Part shown: piece after piece, positions 7,524-12,640 of the stretch | Layout of the letters: the number at the start of each line of letters is the position of its first letter | Position numbering within the stretch: position 1 is the first letter of the stretch | NCBI GenBank assembly: GCA_027364775.1 | Contig: DAHXOS010000096.1 | Location: 1-13,254 of the forward strand | Source of the DNA: a bacterium | GTDB taxonomy: Bacteria > Patescibacteriota > Microgenomatia > Daviesbacterales > UBA10151 | Direction: 5' to 3' | DNA length: 13,254 nucleotides | Notes under the pieces: generated by a model | Databases searched by the model: none | What the model was told of the DNA's origin: nothing | Seen by the model: only the letters and a program-made list of their open reading frames with translations | Position numbers and translations under genes: made by a program

Positions 7524-7526
7524 TTA
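7494..7526. repeat. 12-base direct repeat, 21-base period
   Basis: AATTATCAATTA occurs at 7494-7505 and 7515-7526. The offset of 21 bases equals two helical turns, placing both copies on one face of the DNA, within the divergent region of the ROK kinase and the isomerase. It could be an operator, or simply a by-product of the two promoter hexamers in AT-rich sequence. Confidence 0.5.
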
Positions 7527-7529
7527 GTA

Positions 7530-7557
7530 TTGTAAAAAAAATAAGTTTATGTAAAAC
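7530..7557 (+). promoter_or_regulatory. Possible isomerase gene promoter
   Basis: TTGTAA at 7530-7535, a 16-base spacer, TAAAAC at 7552-7557, ending 9 bases before the ATG at 7567. A moderate match, supported mainly by the same distance to the start codon seen at other genes here. Confidence 0.35.
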
Positions 7558-7566
7558 TATTGATTG

Positions 7567-8157
7567 ATGAAACTTGCTTCAACCAGATCTTTAGAAAATT
7601 TAAGAGTTGTATTAAAAGATAAAAACGCTACAGGCCCTGAGGTTGCTTACTGGGTATTTAGCGATATTTCTTTAGAGGAATGGGAAAATTTAACAGTTTG
7701 GTCACCCGGGACTTATAACGGAGAATTTGTAAAAACCTATGGTCACTATCATGGGACAGATGATTTAGAAACTTATAGAATTATTTCCGGTGAAGGAATT
7801 TTAATTATCCAAAAAAAGTTTTTTGAAGGAAATGAATGGATTAAAAATAAGGTTGCAGAAGTTATTTTTATCAAACCTAAAATTGGTGAAGATATTATCC
7901 TCTCACCAGAATGGGGACATGCTTGGGTTAATATTGGAATGGGTCCATTAATTACTTATGACAATTGGAGAGCCGGACATGACCCATCCGATTATGCAGT
8001 AATGGAGGAACTTTCTGGTATGGCTTATTATATTGTTTCAGAAAATGGTGAGGTAAAAGCTGTCCCTAATCCAAACTACCAGGATTTACCAGAACCAAAA
8101 TGGTTTACTGCCACCGAGTTTAAGAATATTAATAACAATTACTACATTACAAATTAA
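7567..8157 (+). CDS. Cupin-type (archaeal-type) glucose-6-phosphate isomerase
   Basis: Metal-dependent cupin that interconverts glucose 6-phosphate and fructose 6-phosphate; it is unrelated in fold to the classical Pgi enzyme. The 196-residue product carries the family pattern KTYGHYHG, then ETYRIISGEGILIIQ, and a second cupin motif SPEWGHAWVNIG. Likely metal ligands are His60, His62, Glu68 and His118. The frame also permits a TTG at 7564, but the ATG at 7567 is preferred. There is no Shine-Dalgarno site. It is divergent from a ROK kinase, so the two would act in sequence: phosphorylation of glucose, then isomerisation into glycolysis. Cupin isomerases were first described in archaea such as Pyrococcus and also occur in scattered bacteria, so horizontal origin at some point is plausible. 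The C-terminus is slightly Asn/Tyr-rich. Confidence 0.88.
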   Translation: MKLASTRSLENLRVVLKDKNATGPEVAYWVFSDISLEEWENLTVWSPGTYNGEFVKTYGHYHGTDDLETYRIISGEGILIIQKKFFEGNEWIKNKVAEVIFIKPKIGEDIILSPEWGHAWVNIGMGPLITYDNWRAGHDPSDYAVMEELSGMAYYIVSENGEVKAVPNPNYQDLPEPKWFTATEFKNINNNYYITN

Positions 8158-8193
8158 TCTTGATTTTCTATCACTTCTTTTATGGTTATGCGG

Positions 8194-8199
8194 TATAAT
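8194..8199 (+). promoter_or_regulatory. -10 element of dus, leaderless spacing
   Basis: A perfect TATAAT ends 9 bases before the dus ATG at 8209. No good -35 is found at 16-18 bases upstream; TCACTT at 8171-8176 is weak. No Shine-Dalgarno site lies between the hexamer and the ATG. Confidence 0.5.
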
Positions 8200-8208
8200 T
8201 TTTGACTT

Positions 8209-9168
8209 ATGAAGAAAAACTTTTGGCAGAAATTAAAAAAGCCTTTTTTCGTATTGGCTCCAATGGATGATGTAACTGACTTAGTTTTTAGAGAAGTGGT
8301 TTGTAAAACCTACAAACCTGATGTGTTTTTTACGGAGTTTACCAATGTTGATGGTTTAAATTCTAAAGGTAGGGCGGTATTAATAGATAGGTTTAAATTT
8401 ACCGAGCAACAAAGACCAATAGTTGCCCAAATTTGGGGAATTAAACCTGAAAATTTTTACCATGCTGCAAAATTGTGTAAAAGTCTTAAGTTTGATGGTA
8501 TAGATTTAAACTTTGGTTGCCCTGATAGAAACGTTACAAAAAATGGTGCTTGTAGCGCGATGATAAATAACCCCTCTCTTGCCAAAGAGATTATTGAAGC
8601 AACAAAAAAGGGGAGTGGAGGTTTACCAGTTTCAGTTAAAACCAGGATTGGTTTTGCCAAAGTCCAAACAGAAGAATGGTTAGGGTTTTTACTAGAACAA
8701 AATTTGTCTGCTTTAACAATTCATGGAAGAACAGCCAAGCAACTAAGTTTAGTGGAGGCAGATTGGGATGAGATAAAAAAAGGAAAAAATTTAAGAGACA
8801 AAATAGCACCTCAGACTTTAATTATTGGAAACGGGGATGTTAGGGACTTTGAACATGGACTAGAGAGAGTCAAAGAGACAGGGGTAGATGGAATTATGAT
8901 TGGCAGAGGAATTTTTAATGACTTATATTGTTTTGCACCCAAAGATCAAAAATTTGTTTTGGATATTAAAGATATGTTAGATTTATTACTTTTTCATGCC
9001 AGATTATTTGTTAATACCTGGGGAAATAAGAAAAATTTTTTAATTCTAAGAAGGTTTTTTAAAATTTATGTTTCTAACTTTCCTGGTGCATCAGACTTAA
9101 GAATTAAATTAATGAGTACTAATAATTTAGAAGAGGTAGAAAATATTGTTAAAAACTATACTTTTTAG
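8209..9168 (+). CDS. dus: tRNA-dihydrouridine synthase
   Basis: Flavin-dependent reductase that converts specific uridines in tRNA to dihydrouridine; cytoplasmic, 319 residues, normal length. It has a TIM-barrel with the N-terminal FMN-binding start VLAPMDDVTD (15-24). The catalytic loop is DLNFGCPDRNVTKNGA with the acid Cys at 104. Also present are SVKTRIGF (K144, R146), LTIHGRTAKQ (H172, R174), IGNGD at 206-210 and the phosphate-binding IGRGIF at 231-236. The C-terminal ~75 residues form the helical tRNA-binding part. Which subfamily (DusA, B or C) it represents cannot be settled by eye. It sits alone between the isomerase (51-base gap) and the 9203 gene (34-base gap), each with its own promoter-like element. 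Confidence 0.95.
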   Translation: MKKNFWQKLKKPFFVLAPMDDVTDLVFREVVCKTYKPDVFFTEFTNVDGLNSKGRAVLIDRFKFTEQQRPIVAQIWGIKPENFYHAAKLCKSLKFDGIDLNFGCPDRNVTKNGACSAMINNPSLAKEIIEATKKGSGGLPVSVKTRIGFAKVQTEEWLGFLLEQNLSALTIHGRTAKQLSLVEADWDEIKKGKNLRDKIAPQTLIIGNGDVRDFEHGLERVKETGVDGIMIGRGIFNDLYCFAPKDQKFVLDIKDMLDLLLFHARLFVNTWGNKKNFLILRRFFKIYVSNFPGASDLRIKLMSTNNLEEVENIVKNYTF

Positions 9169-9194
9169 CAATTTACTGTAATTTAAGTTAAAAT
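9165..9194 (+). promoter_or_regulatory. Possible promoter of the 9203 gene
   Basis: TTAGCA at 9165-9170, an 18-base spacer, TAAAAT at 9189-9194, ending 8 bases before the ATG at 9203. The -35 overlaps the dus stop codon. Only a moderate match. Confidence 0.35.
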
Positions 9195-9202
9195 AGCTTT
9201 TT

Positions 9203-9640
9203 ATGGAACGTCTCGAACGGAAAGAAGCAATACGTTTAAATGATGCTAGGGTTTTATATTCAATGTTAAGAGACTCAGTTTATCACTTATCGGATGAACA
9301 ACGGGAAATAGAGGCTCAATTTTTTCTGGTGCTCAGAACTCTACCTAGTGGTGGCTTAAATCAAGTGTCAGATTCTGAAACCAGTGCAAATTTTACAAAG
9401 TATGTGTTAGAACATATCAAAGGGCGGGCAGGAAGAGAAAAAGCGCTTTCTGTAGCTTCAGATTTAGTTGAAGTTTGCAAAGTACCTATCCCAGAACCAA
9501 CAGAGGTACTAATTGATAAAGAGGAAGATGCTGTTATTCCCCTAGAACTTACAAATGCATTTGCCGGAATGGAAGATCTAGTTACAGACGCAATTAAGAC
9601 AGGTCAAAACCAAAGTATTAATTTTTTATTAGGCTACTGA
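9203..9640 (+). CDS. Hypothetical protein (145 aa), acidic, helical
   Basis: Not recognised. The product begins MERLERKEAIRLNDARVLYSM and appears mostly alpha-helical through ~residue 95. A Pro-rich turn (KVPIPEPTEV) follows, then an acidic stretch (IDKEEDAV) and a short C-terminal helix ending FLLGY. No signal peptide, membrane segment or clear catalytic motif is seen. Start choice: ATG at 9203 is the first in the frame after a promoter-like element and no Shine-Dalgarno site is present. The stop TGA is followed after 21 bases by another small gene with a strong ribosome site, so the two are probably co-transcribed. Codon use resembles the neighbours. A role as a regulator or partner of the next protein is possible but not supported by any motif. 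Confidence 0.75.
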   Translation: MERLERKEAIRLNDARVLYSMLRDSVYHLSDEQREIEAQFFLVLRTLPSGGLNQVSDSETSANFTKYVLEHIKGRAGREKALSVASDLVEVCKVPIPEPTEVLIDKEEDAVIPLELTNAFAGMEDLVTDAIKTGQNQSINFLLGY

Positions 9641-9645
9641 GAAAG

Positions 9646-9653
9646 AAGGGGAG
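9646..9653 (+). promoter_or_regulatory. Strong Shine-Dalgarno site of the 9662 gene
   Basis: AAGGGGAG ends 8 bases before the ATG at 9662. It is notable because most starts in this window lack such a site. It supports the short reading frame as a real, internally translated gene in an operon. Confidence 0.65.
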
Positions 9654-9661
9654 ATAAACTT

Positions 9662-9832
9662 ATGAGGTTTCGTAGGGATTTAGCTGTTGAAAGATTCGAA
9701 CTATCTAATAAAGTAGAAAATCAGTTAGAGTTTACCAGGGGAACAAAATTTGAGGGTGTCAGGTTTAGATTTGTTTACCCCCCTGGAAAGGTTTTACCAA
9801 AACTTTCTTTTTTGATACATCCTTTAAATTAG
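9662..9832 (+). CDS. Small hypothetical protein (56 aa)
   Basis: Not recognised. ATG at 9662 to TAG at 9830-9832 encodes 56 residues beginning MRFRRDLAVERFELSNKVEN. The protein is basic, with a Phe/Arg-rich middle (GVRFRFVYPPGK) and a hydrophobic end (LSFLIHPLN). The alternating pattern in FEGVRFRFVYP suggests beta strands. It lies 21 bases after the 9203 gene and has a strong Shine-Dalgarno site, the main reason for calling it a gene. It could be a complete small protein or the N-terminal remainder of a longer protein; the downstream 42 bases before the FKBP remnant do not continue the frame. No membrane segment or metal motif is seen. Confidence 0.55.
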   Translation: MRFRRDLAVERFELSNKVENQLEFTRGTKFEGVRFRFVYPPGKVLPKLSFLIHPLN

Positions 9833-9836
9833 TATC

Positions 9837-9865
9837 TAGCAAACTTAGCAAAAAGGTATTAAGAT
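9837..9865 (+). promoter_or_regulatory. Possible promoter of the FKBP-remnant/EVE unit
   Basis: TAAGAT at 9860-9865 ends 9 bases before the ATG at 9875; TAGCAA at 9837-9842 is a weak -35 at 17 bases. The distance from hexamer to ATG fits the leaderless pattern, which suggests that expression signals of the old FKBP gene were retained. Confidence 0.35.
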
Positions 9866-9874
9866 AGTTTTTCT

Positions 9875-9964
9875 ATGTCAGTTGATAAATTCCAAATTGA
9901 AGATTTAAAGATTGGAACAGGTGAAACCTTGATTTTTGAAGTTGAACTGATTAGTATCGGTTAA
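9875..9964 (+). pseudogene. Remnant of an FKBP-type prolyl isomerase, in-frame internal deletion
   Basis: A 29-codon frame whose first half (FQIEDLKIGTGE) matches the N-terminal strand of FKBP proteins ('I.DL..G.G..'). Its second half (TLIFEVELISIG) matches the C-terminal strand ('ATLIFEVEL..V'). A complete FKBP domain has about 75-80 residues between these two pieces, including the whole active site (Tyr, Phe, Asp, Trp ligands), and here they are fused directly in frame. The product cannot be an active isomerase. Start (ATG 9875) and stop (TAA 9962-9964) are intact, and the stop abuts the GTG of the EVE gene. It may persist as a short translated leader for EVE. An assembly collapse is the main alternative. 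Confidence 0.75.
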
Positions 9965-10378
9965 GTGAAATATTTTTTAGTAAAAACTGATCCTGAAACT
10001 TACTCGATTGACGATTTGGCAAAATTAAAAGTTGATAAGTGGGATGGTGTGAGAAATCCTCAGGCTGTAAATTTTCTAAAACAAATGCAAAAAGGGGATA
10101 AGGTATTAATTTATCACTCTCAAGGAGAAAATTCGATTGTTGGTCTTGCAGAAGTAACAGGTAACCAAGGACCAGATCTACAATATCCAAGGTCTTGGTT
10201 AGTTAATTTTAAATTTATCAGAAAGTTTAAACAGCCATTTGTTACTTTGCAGCAAATTAAACTAAGCGGGTTTTTTAATGATTTTAGGTTAGTTTATCAA
10301 AGCAGGTTATCCACCATGGATGTACCTGAAAAATTTATTAACTGGTTAAAGATGCAAAAAGGCATAGATTTAAGTTAA
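9965..10378 (+). CDS. EVE-domain protein (thymocyte nuclear protein 1-like)
   Basis: A PUA-like EVE domain of 137 residues. These domains bind modified bases in DNA or RNA and often occur in restriction or RNA-modification contexts. The family signature is clear: N-terminal YFLVKTDPETYSIDDLA, then KWDGVRNPQAVNFLKQMQKGDKVLIYHS and IVGLAEV, and a C-terminal RLSTMDVPEKFINWL. It is shorter than the usual ~150-160 residues because the loop between GLAEV and the RSWLVNFKF strand is abbreviated. The start is GTG at 9965, immediately after the TAA of the FKBP remnant; that start gives the expected N-terminus. No Shine-Dalgarno site is present apart from the remnant's coding sequence, so translation probably depends on ribosomes ending the remnant. 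No restriction or modification gene is nearby. Confidence 0.9.
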   Translation: MKYFLVKTDPETYSIDDLAKLKVDKWDGVRNPQAVNFLKQMQKGDKVLIYHSQGENSIVGLAEVTGNQGPDLQYPRSWLVNFKFIRKFKQPFVTLQQIKLSGFFNDFRLVYQSRLSTMDVPEKFINWLKMQKGIDLS

Positions 10379-10390
10379 TACTTCAGTATC

Positions 10391-10402
10391 TCCTAATTAG
10401 GA
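10391..10402. promoter_or_regulatory. Perfect 12-base palindrome upstream of the Nramp gene
   Basis: TCCTAATTAGGA is fully self-complementary and lies 13 bases after the EVE stop, 89 bases before the Nramp ATG. It could be an operator for a metal-responsive regulator, though 12-base palindromes also occur by chance. A TATAAT follows at 10435-10440. Confidence 0.3.
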
Positions 10403-10454
10403 AGTAAAAATTAAAATTTTTTTAACAATAAAGCTATAATAAATATAAAGACTA

Positions 10455-10484
10455 TTGACTGTAAACTTAAATATATTCTACGCT
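10455..10484 (+). promoter_or_regulatory. Possible Nramp gene promoter, leaderless spacing
   Basis: TTGACT at 10455-10460 (one base from consensus), an 18-base spacer, TACGCT at 10479-10484, ending 7 bases before the ATG at 10492. The -35 is strong and the -10 weak. The TATAAT at 10435-10440 is an alternative and would give a short leader of about 45 bases. Confidence 0.4.
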
Positions 10485-10491
10485 TGAAATA

Positions 10492-11868
10492 ATGCCACAA
10501 GATCCACTGGAAAAAATAATTGGTGCCCCGGCTGATATATTGGATAAAACAGTTAATTTTTCAACCAATATTATTGAAAATGTTTCTAACCGTGTTCGTG
10601 TAACAAAAGCTAAGGAATATTGGAAGACTTTGGGACCAGTTTTAACTACCGGTGCAGCTGATGATGATCCTTCGGGTATAGCTACCTATTCCCAAACCGG
10701 AGCTGCCTATGGATTCCAATTATTGTGGCTTTCAGCTTTTACTTTTCCCTTAATGGCAATTGTTCAGGAGATGTGTGCCAGGCTTGGTCTTGTGACTGGG
10801 AGGGGATTAGCCGGAAATATACGGATGTTTTTTCCAAAATGGGTTTTATATCTTTGTACAGCCTTACTTTTTGTTGCAAATACCTTCAATATTGGAGTGG
10901 ATTTAGGTGCTATGTCAAAAGCAACTCAGCTTTTGTTTCCTACCTTTAATTATGTTGAACTTTTAATTATTTTTACAATTGCCTCCTTAGGTTTACAAAT
11001 TTTTACTACCTATGAAAAATATGCAAAATACTTAAAGTGGTTGGCTCTAATTTTAATTTCTTATATATTTACAACAGTATCTATTCCAAATTTGGACTGG
11101 ATGGCTGTTTTAAAAGGTGGATTTTTACCTTCATTTAATTTATCAAAAGATCAACTTTTATTAATTTCAGCAATTTTAGGTACTACAATTTCCCCTTATC
11201 TATTTTTCTGGCAAACATCCCAAGAAGTAGAAGGCCAAATCTTAGAGGGTAAAACTTCACTTAAATTAAGACAGGAAGAAACAACTGACAAAGAAGTTAA
11301 AGATATGAGAGTGGATGTCTGGTCAGGAATGTTTTTATCTAATGTAGTAATGTTTTTTATCATTGCAGCTTCTGGAGCAGTTTTATACAAAAATGGCATT
11401 ACAAACATTACCTCAGCTGCTCAAGCTGCAGAAGCTTTAAGACCCTTTGCTGGTGATAGGGCATATTTACTTTTTGCATTAGGAATAATTGGAACCGGGA
11501 TGTTAGCAGTACCTGTTTTAGCTGGATCAGCAGCCTATGCATTGGCAGAAAGTTTTAGATGGAAACAAGGACTCTATTTAAAACTAAAAGATGCTAATGC
11601 TTTTTATGGAGTAATTATAGTTTCAACTTTAATCGGACTAGGAATCAATTTTTCCGGATTGGATGCATTTAAAGCTTTAATTTATTCTGCTGTTGCTAAC
11701 GGTTTAATTGCGCCGGTAGTTTTAATATTAATTGTTCTAATGAGCAGCAATAAAAAAATAATGGGTGATAAAGTCAATAATAGCTTGACCACACTATTGG
11801 GTTGGTTAATTACTATAGTAATGTCAGTTGCAGGTATGGCTACTATCTATTCAATATTTTTGGGATAG
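10492..11868 (+). CDS. Nramp-family divalent metal transporter, atypical metal site
   Basis: Multi-spanning membrane protein of 458 residues with about eleven membrane segments, matching the Nramp (SLC11) family. A ~45-residue cytoplasmic N-terminal extension precedes the first segment. Family landmarks: TTGAADDDPSGIATYSQTGA in segment 1 (DPSG at 59-62) and LGTTISPYLFFWQTSQE in segment 6 (SP at 234-235). In typical Mn/Fe transporters segment 1 has DPGN and segment 6 has MPH. Here Gly replaces the Asn and Ser replaces the metal-binding Met. This matches a recognisable bacterial side branch of the family and implies a substrate other than the usual soft transition metals. The loop after segment 6 is long and charged (residues ~244-272). 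No partner genes indicate the ion; no Shine-Dalgarno site is present. Confidence 0.9.
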   Translation: MPQDPLEKIIGAPADILDKTVNFSTNIIENVSNRVRVTKAKEYWKTLGPVLTTGAADDDPSGIATYSQTGAAYGFQLLWLSAFTFPLMAIVQEMCARLGLVTGRGLAGNIRMFFPKWVLYLCTALLFVANTFNIGVDLGAMSKATQLLFPTFNYVELLIIFTIASLGLQIFTTYEKYAKYLKWLALILISYIFTTVSIPNLDWMAVLKGGFLPSFNLSKDQLLLISAILGTTISPYLFFWQTSQEVEGQILEGKTSLKLRQEETTDKEVKDMRVDVWSGMFLSNVVMFFIIAASGAVLYKNGITNITSAAQAAEALRPFAGDRAYLLFALGIIGTGMLAVPVLAGSAAYALAESFRWKQGLYLKLKDANAFYGVIIVSTLIGLGINFSGLDAFKALIYSAVANGLIAPVVLILIVLMSSNKKIMGDKVNNSLTTLLGWLITIVMSVAGMATIYSIFLG

Positions 11869-12003
11869 CTTAAGTATTAAAGTTCCCTCATATTTATTTA
11901 AAACTTTTGCTTAATCTGGAAGTAAAATTTAAATTGCTGCTTACTTACTGCCCTGTTACTAAGCTGTGATCTCAAGTTTAATAGAAGTTGTTATGATAGC
12001 TTT

Positions 12004-12009
12004 TATAAT
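12004..12009 (+). promoter_or_regulatory. -10 element of the KGG gene pair
   Basis: TATAAT at 12004-12009, 26 bases before the ATG at 12036. This leaves room for a short leader carrying the strong ribosome site at 12017-12026. No good -35 at 16-18 bases (ATAGAA at 11981). The rest of the 167-base gap after the Nramp gene shows nothing else. Confidence 0.4.
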
Positions 12010-12016
12010 CAAAATT

Positions 12017-12026
12017 GAGGGGGGGT
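12017..12026 (+). promoter_or_regulatory. G-rich ribosome binding site of KGG gene 1
   Basis: GAGGGGGGGT followed by GAAAATAAT and the ATG. It is unusually G-rich and closely resembles the site of the second KGG gene (AAGGGGGTGA). It decides the start: the ATG at 12036 rather than the in-frame TTG at 12015, which lies upstream of this site. Confidence 0.6.
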
Positions 12027-12035
12027 GAAAATAAT

Positions 12036-12305
12036 ATGGCAGATAATAATTCAAAAAGAGGTCTAGCTTCTGCTGATGAAGAAACAAGGCAAAGAGTGGC
12101 TTCAGAGGGGGGTAGTGCACCTCATGAAGAAAGAGGCTTTGAAACTATGGATGAAAAAACCCACCATGATATTTCAGTAAAAGGTGGTCAAGCATCTCAT
12201 GGCGGGGGAAGAAATTCCTCAGATAATGAATCTTCTGAAGGACGTGGATGGTTCGGCGACTCAGAAGGACACTCTGAAGCTGGCAAAAAAGGAGGTAGGG
12301 AGTAG
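12036..12305 (+). CDS. KGG-repeat stress-type protein (89 aa)
   Basis: Small hydrophilic protein made of repeats of the KGG motif (the 'stress-induced bacterial acidophilic repeat', Pfam PF10685, as in the GsiB/YciG type). Repeat 1, residues 8-26, reads RGLASADEETRQRVASEGG. Repeat 2, residues 33-51, reads RGFETMDEKTHHDISVKGG. A degenerate third, residues 78-87, reads GHSEAGKKGG after a Ser/Asn/Gly linker. The product is expected to be disordered and is linked in other bacteria to general stress tolerance; the molecular role is uncertain. The start is ATG 12036, 9 bases after a G-rich ribosome site. The first repeat is about the same at nucleotide level as the start of the next gene, so the pair arose by tandem duplication. 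A terminator-like hairpin follows. Confidence 0.85.
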   Translation: MADNNSKRGLASADEETRQRVASEGGSAPHEERGFETMDEKTHHDISVKGGQASHGGGRNSSDNESSEGRGWFGDSEGHSEAGKKGGRE

Positions 12306-12324
12306 TAATATCTATTCTTCTCAA

Positions 12325-12376
12325 AAGGATGGGGACAAGGTTAAAAGGCAAGTCTGTTTCCCCATCCTTAATTTTT
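12325..12376 (+). terminator. Hairpin with T-run between the KGG genes
   Basis: AAGGATGGGGA (12325-12335) pairs perfectly over 11 bp with TCCCCATCCTT (12359-12369), loop 23 bases, followed by AATTTTT (12370-12376). This is the clearest terminator-like structure in the window. The ribosome site of the second KGG gene begins at 12377, directly after the T-run, so the hairpin may act as an attenuator or differential-expression element. Confidence 0.65.
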
Positions 12377-12386
12377 AAGGGGGTGA
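12377..12386 (+). promoter_or_regulatory. G-rich ribosome binding site of KGG gene 2
   Basis: AAGGGGGTGA, one base different from the canonical AAGGAGGTGA, 9 bases before the ATG at 12396. It shares GGGGGTGAAA and the following AT spacing with the first KGG gene. Confidence 0.6.
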
Positions 12387-12395
12387 AAGTAATTT

Positions 12396-12530
12396 ATGCC
12401 AAAAGGCAAAAGTAAAAGAGGTTTAGCTTCTGCAGATAAAGAAACCCGCCAAAGAGTAGCCTCTAAAGGTGGAAGTTCTCATGACCGGGCTTTCTTTTCA
12501 GAAATTGGCCGTAAAGGTGGAAGCAGTTAA
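12396..12530 (+). CDS. KGG-repeat stress-type protein, short paralogue (44 aa)
   Basis: A 44-residue protein, ATG 12396 to TAA at 12528-12530, beginning MPKGKSKRGLASADKETRQR. Residues 8-26 are a near copy of repeat 1 of the preceding gene (RGLASADKETRQRVASKGG). A second half-repeat, FFSEIGRKGG (residues 33-42), closes the protein. It is thus a reduced version of its neighbour, lacking the full second repeat and the Ser/Asn linker, and more basic. The upstream G-rich ribosome site is strong. It is separated from the first copy by a hairpin, so its expression may depend on read-through. The likely role is the same general stress function inferred for KGG proteins; no direct evidence of activity. 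Confidence 0.8.
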   Translation: MPKGKSKRGLASADKETRQRVASKGGSSHDRAFFSEIGRKGGSS

Positions 12531-12640
12531 AATTTAATAAAAAAAGTTAAAACAACTGCGTTTAATTAGTTTGATCTTACGGCTTTGTTACCGGGACTTA
12601 AAAAATCCGTTACAGATATAAATTAAAATTACTTAAACTA

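Larger units (their letters stand above)
12054..12476 (+). repeat. Duplicated 63-base segment of the KGG gene pair
   Basis: Bases 12054-12116 and 12414-12476 encode the same repeat unit and are clearly similar at nucleotide level, with changes mostly at third positions. The upstream G-rich leader is shared as well, which points to tandem gene duplication followed by divergence. Confidence 0.7.

Noticed and set aside
10400..10425. AAAAATT/AATTTTT pairing after the EVE gene as a terminator
   Set aside because: Only A-T pairs with almost no loop; too weak to call in AT-rich sequence.
12015..12035. Upstream TTG start for KGG gene 1
   Set aside because: The TTG precedes the G-rich ribosome site, which is correctly spaced only for the ATG at 12036; the second KGG gene also begins directly after its matching site.
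12145..12378. Frames on both strands overlapping the first KGG gene
   Set aside because: They overlap a recognised KGG protein with a strong ribosome site; their translations show no recognisable motif, and they run into the terminator hairpin.
12531..12640. Intergenic stretch searched for a tRNA or small RNA
   Set aside because: Contains GC-richer patches (CGGCTTTG, ACCGGGAC) but no cloverleaf or stable long stem.
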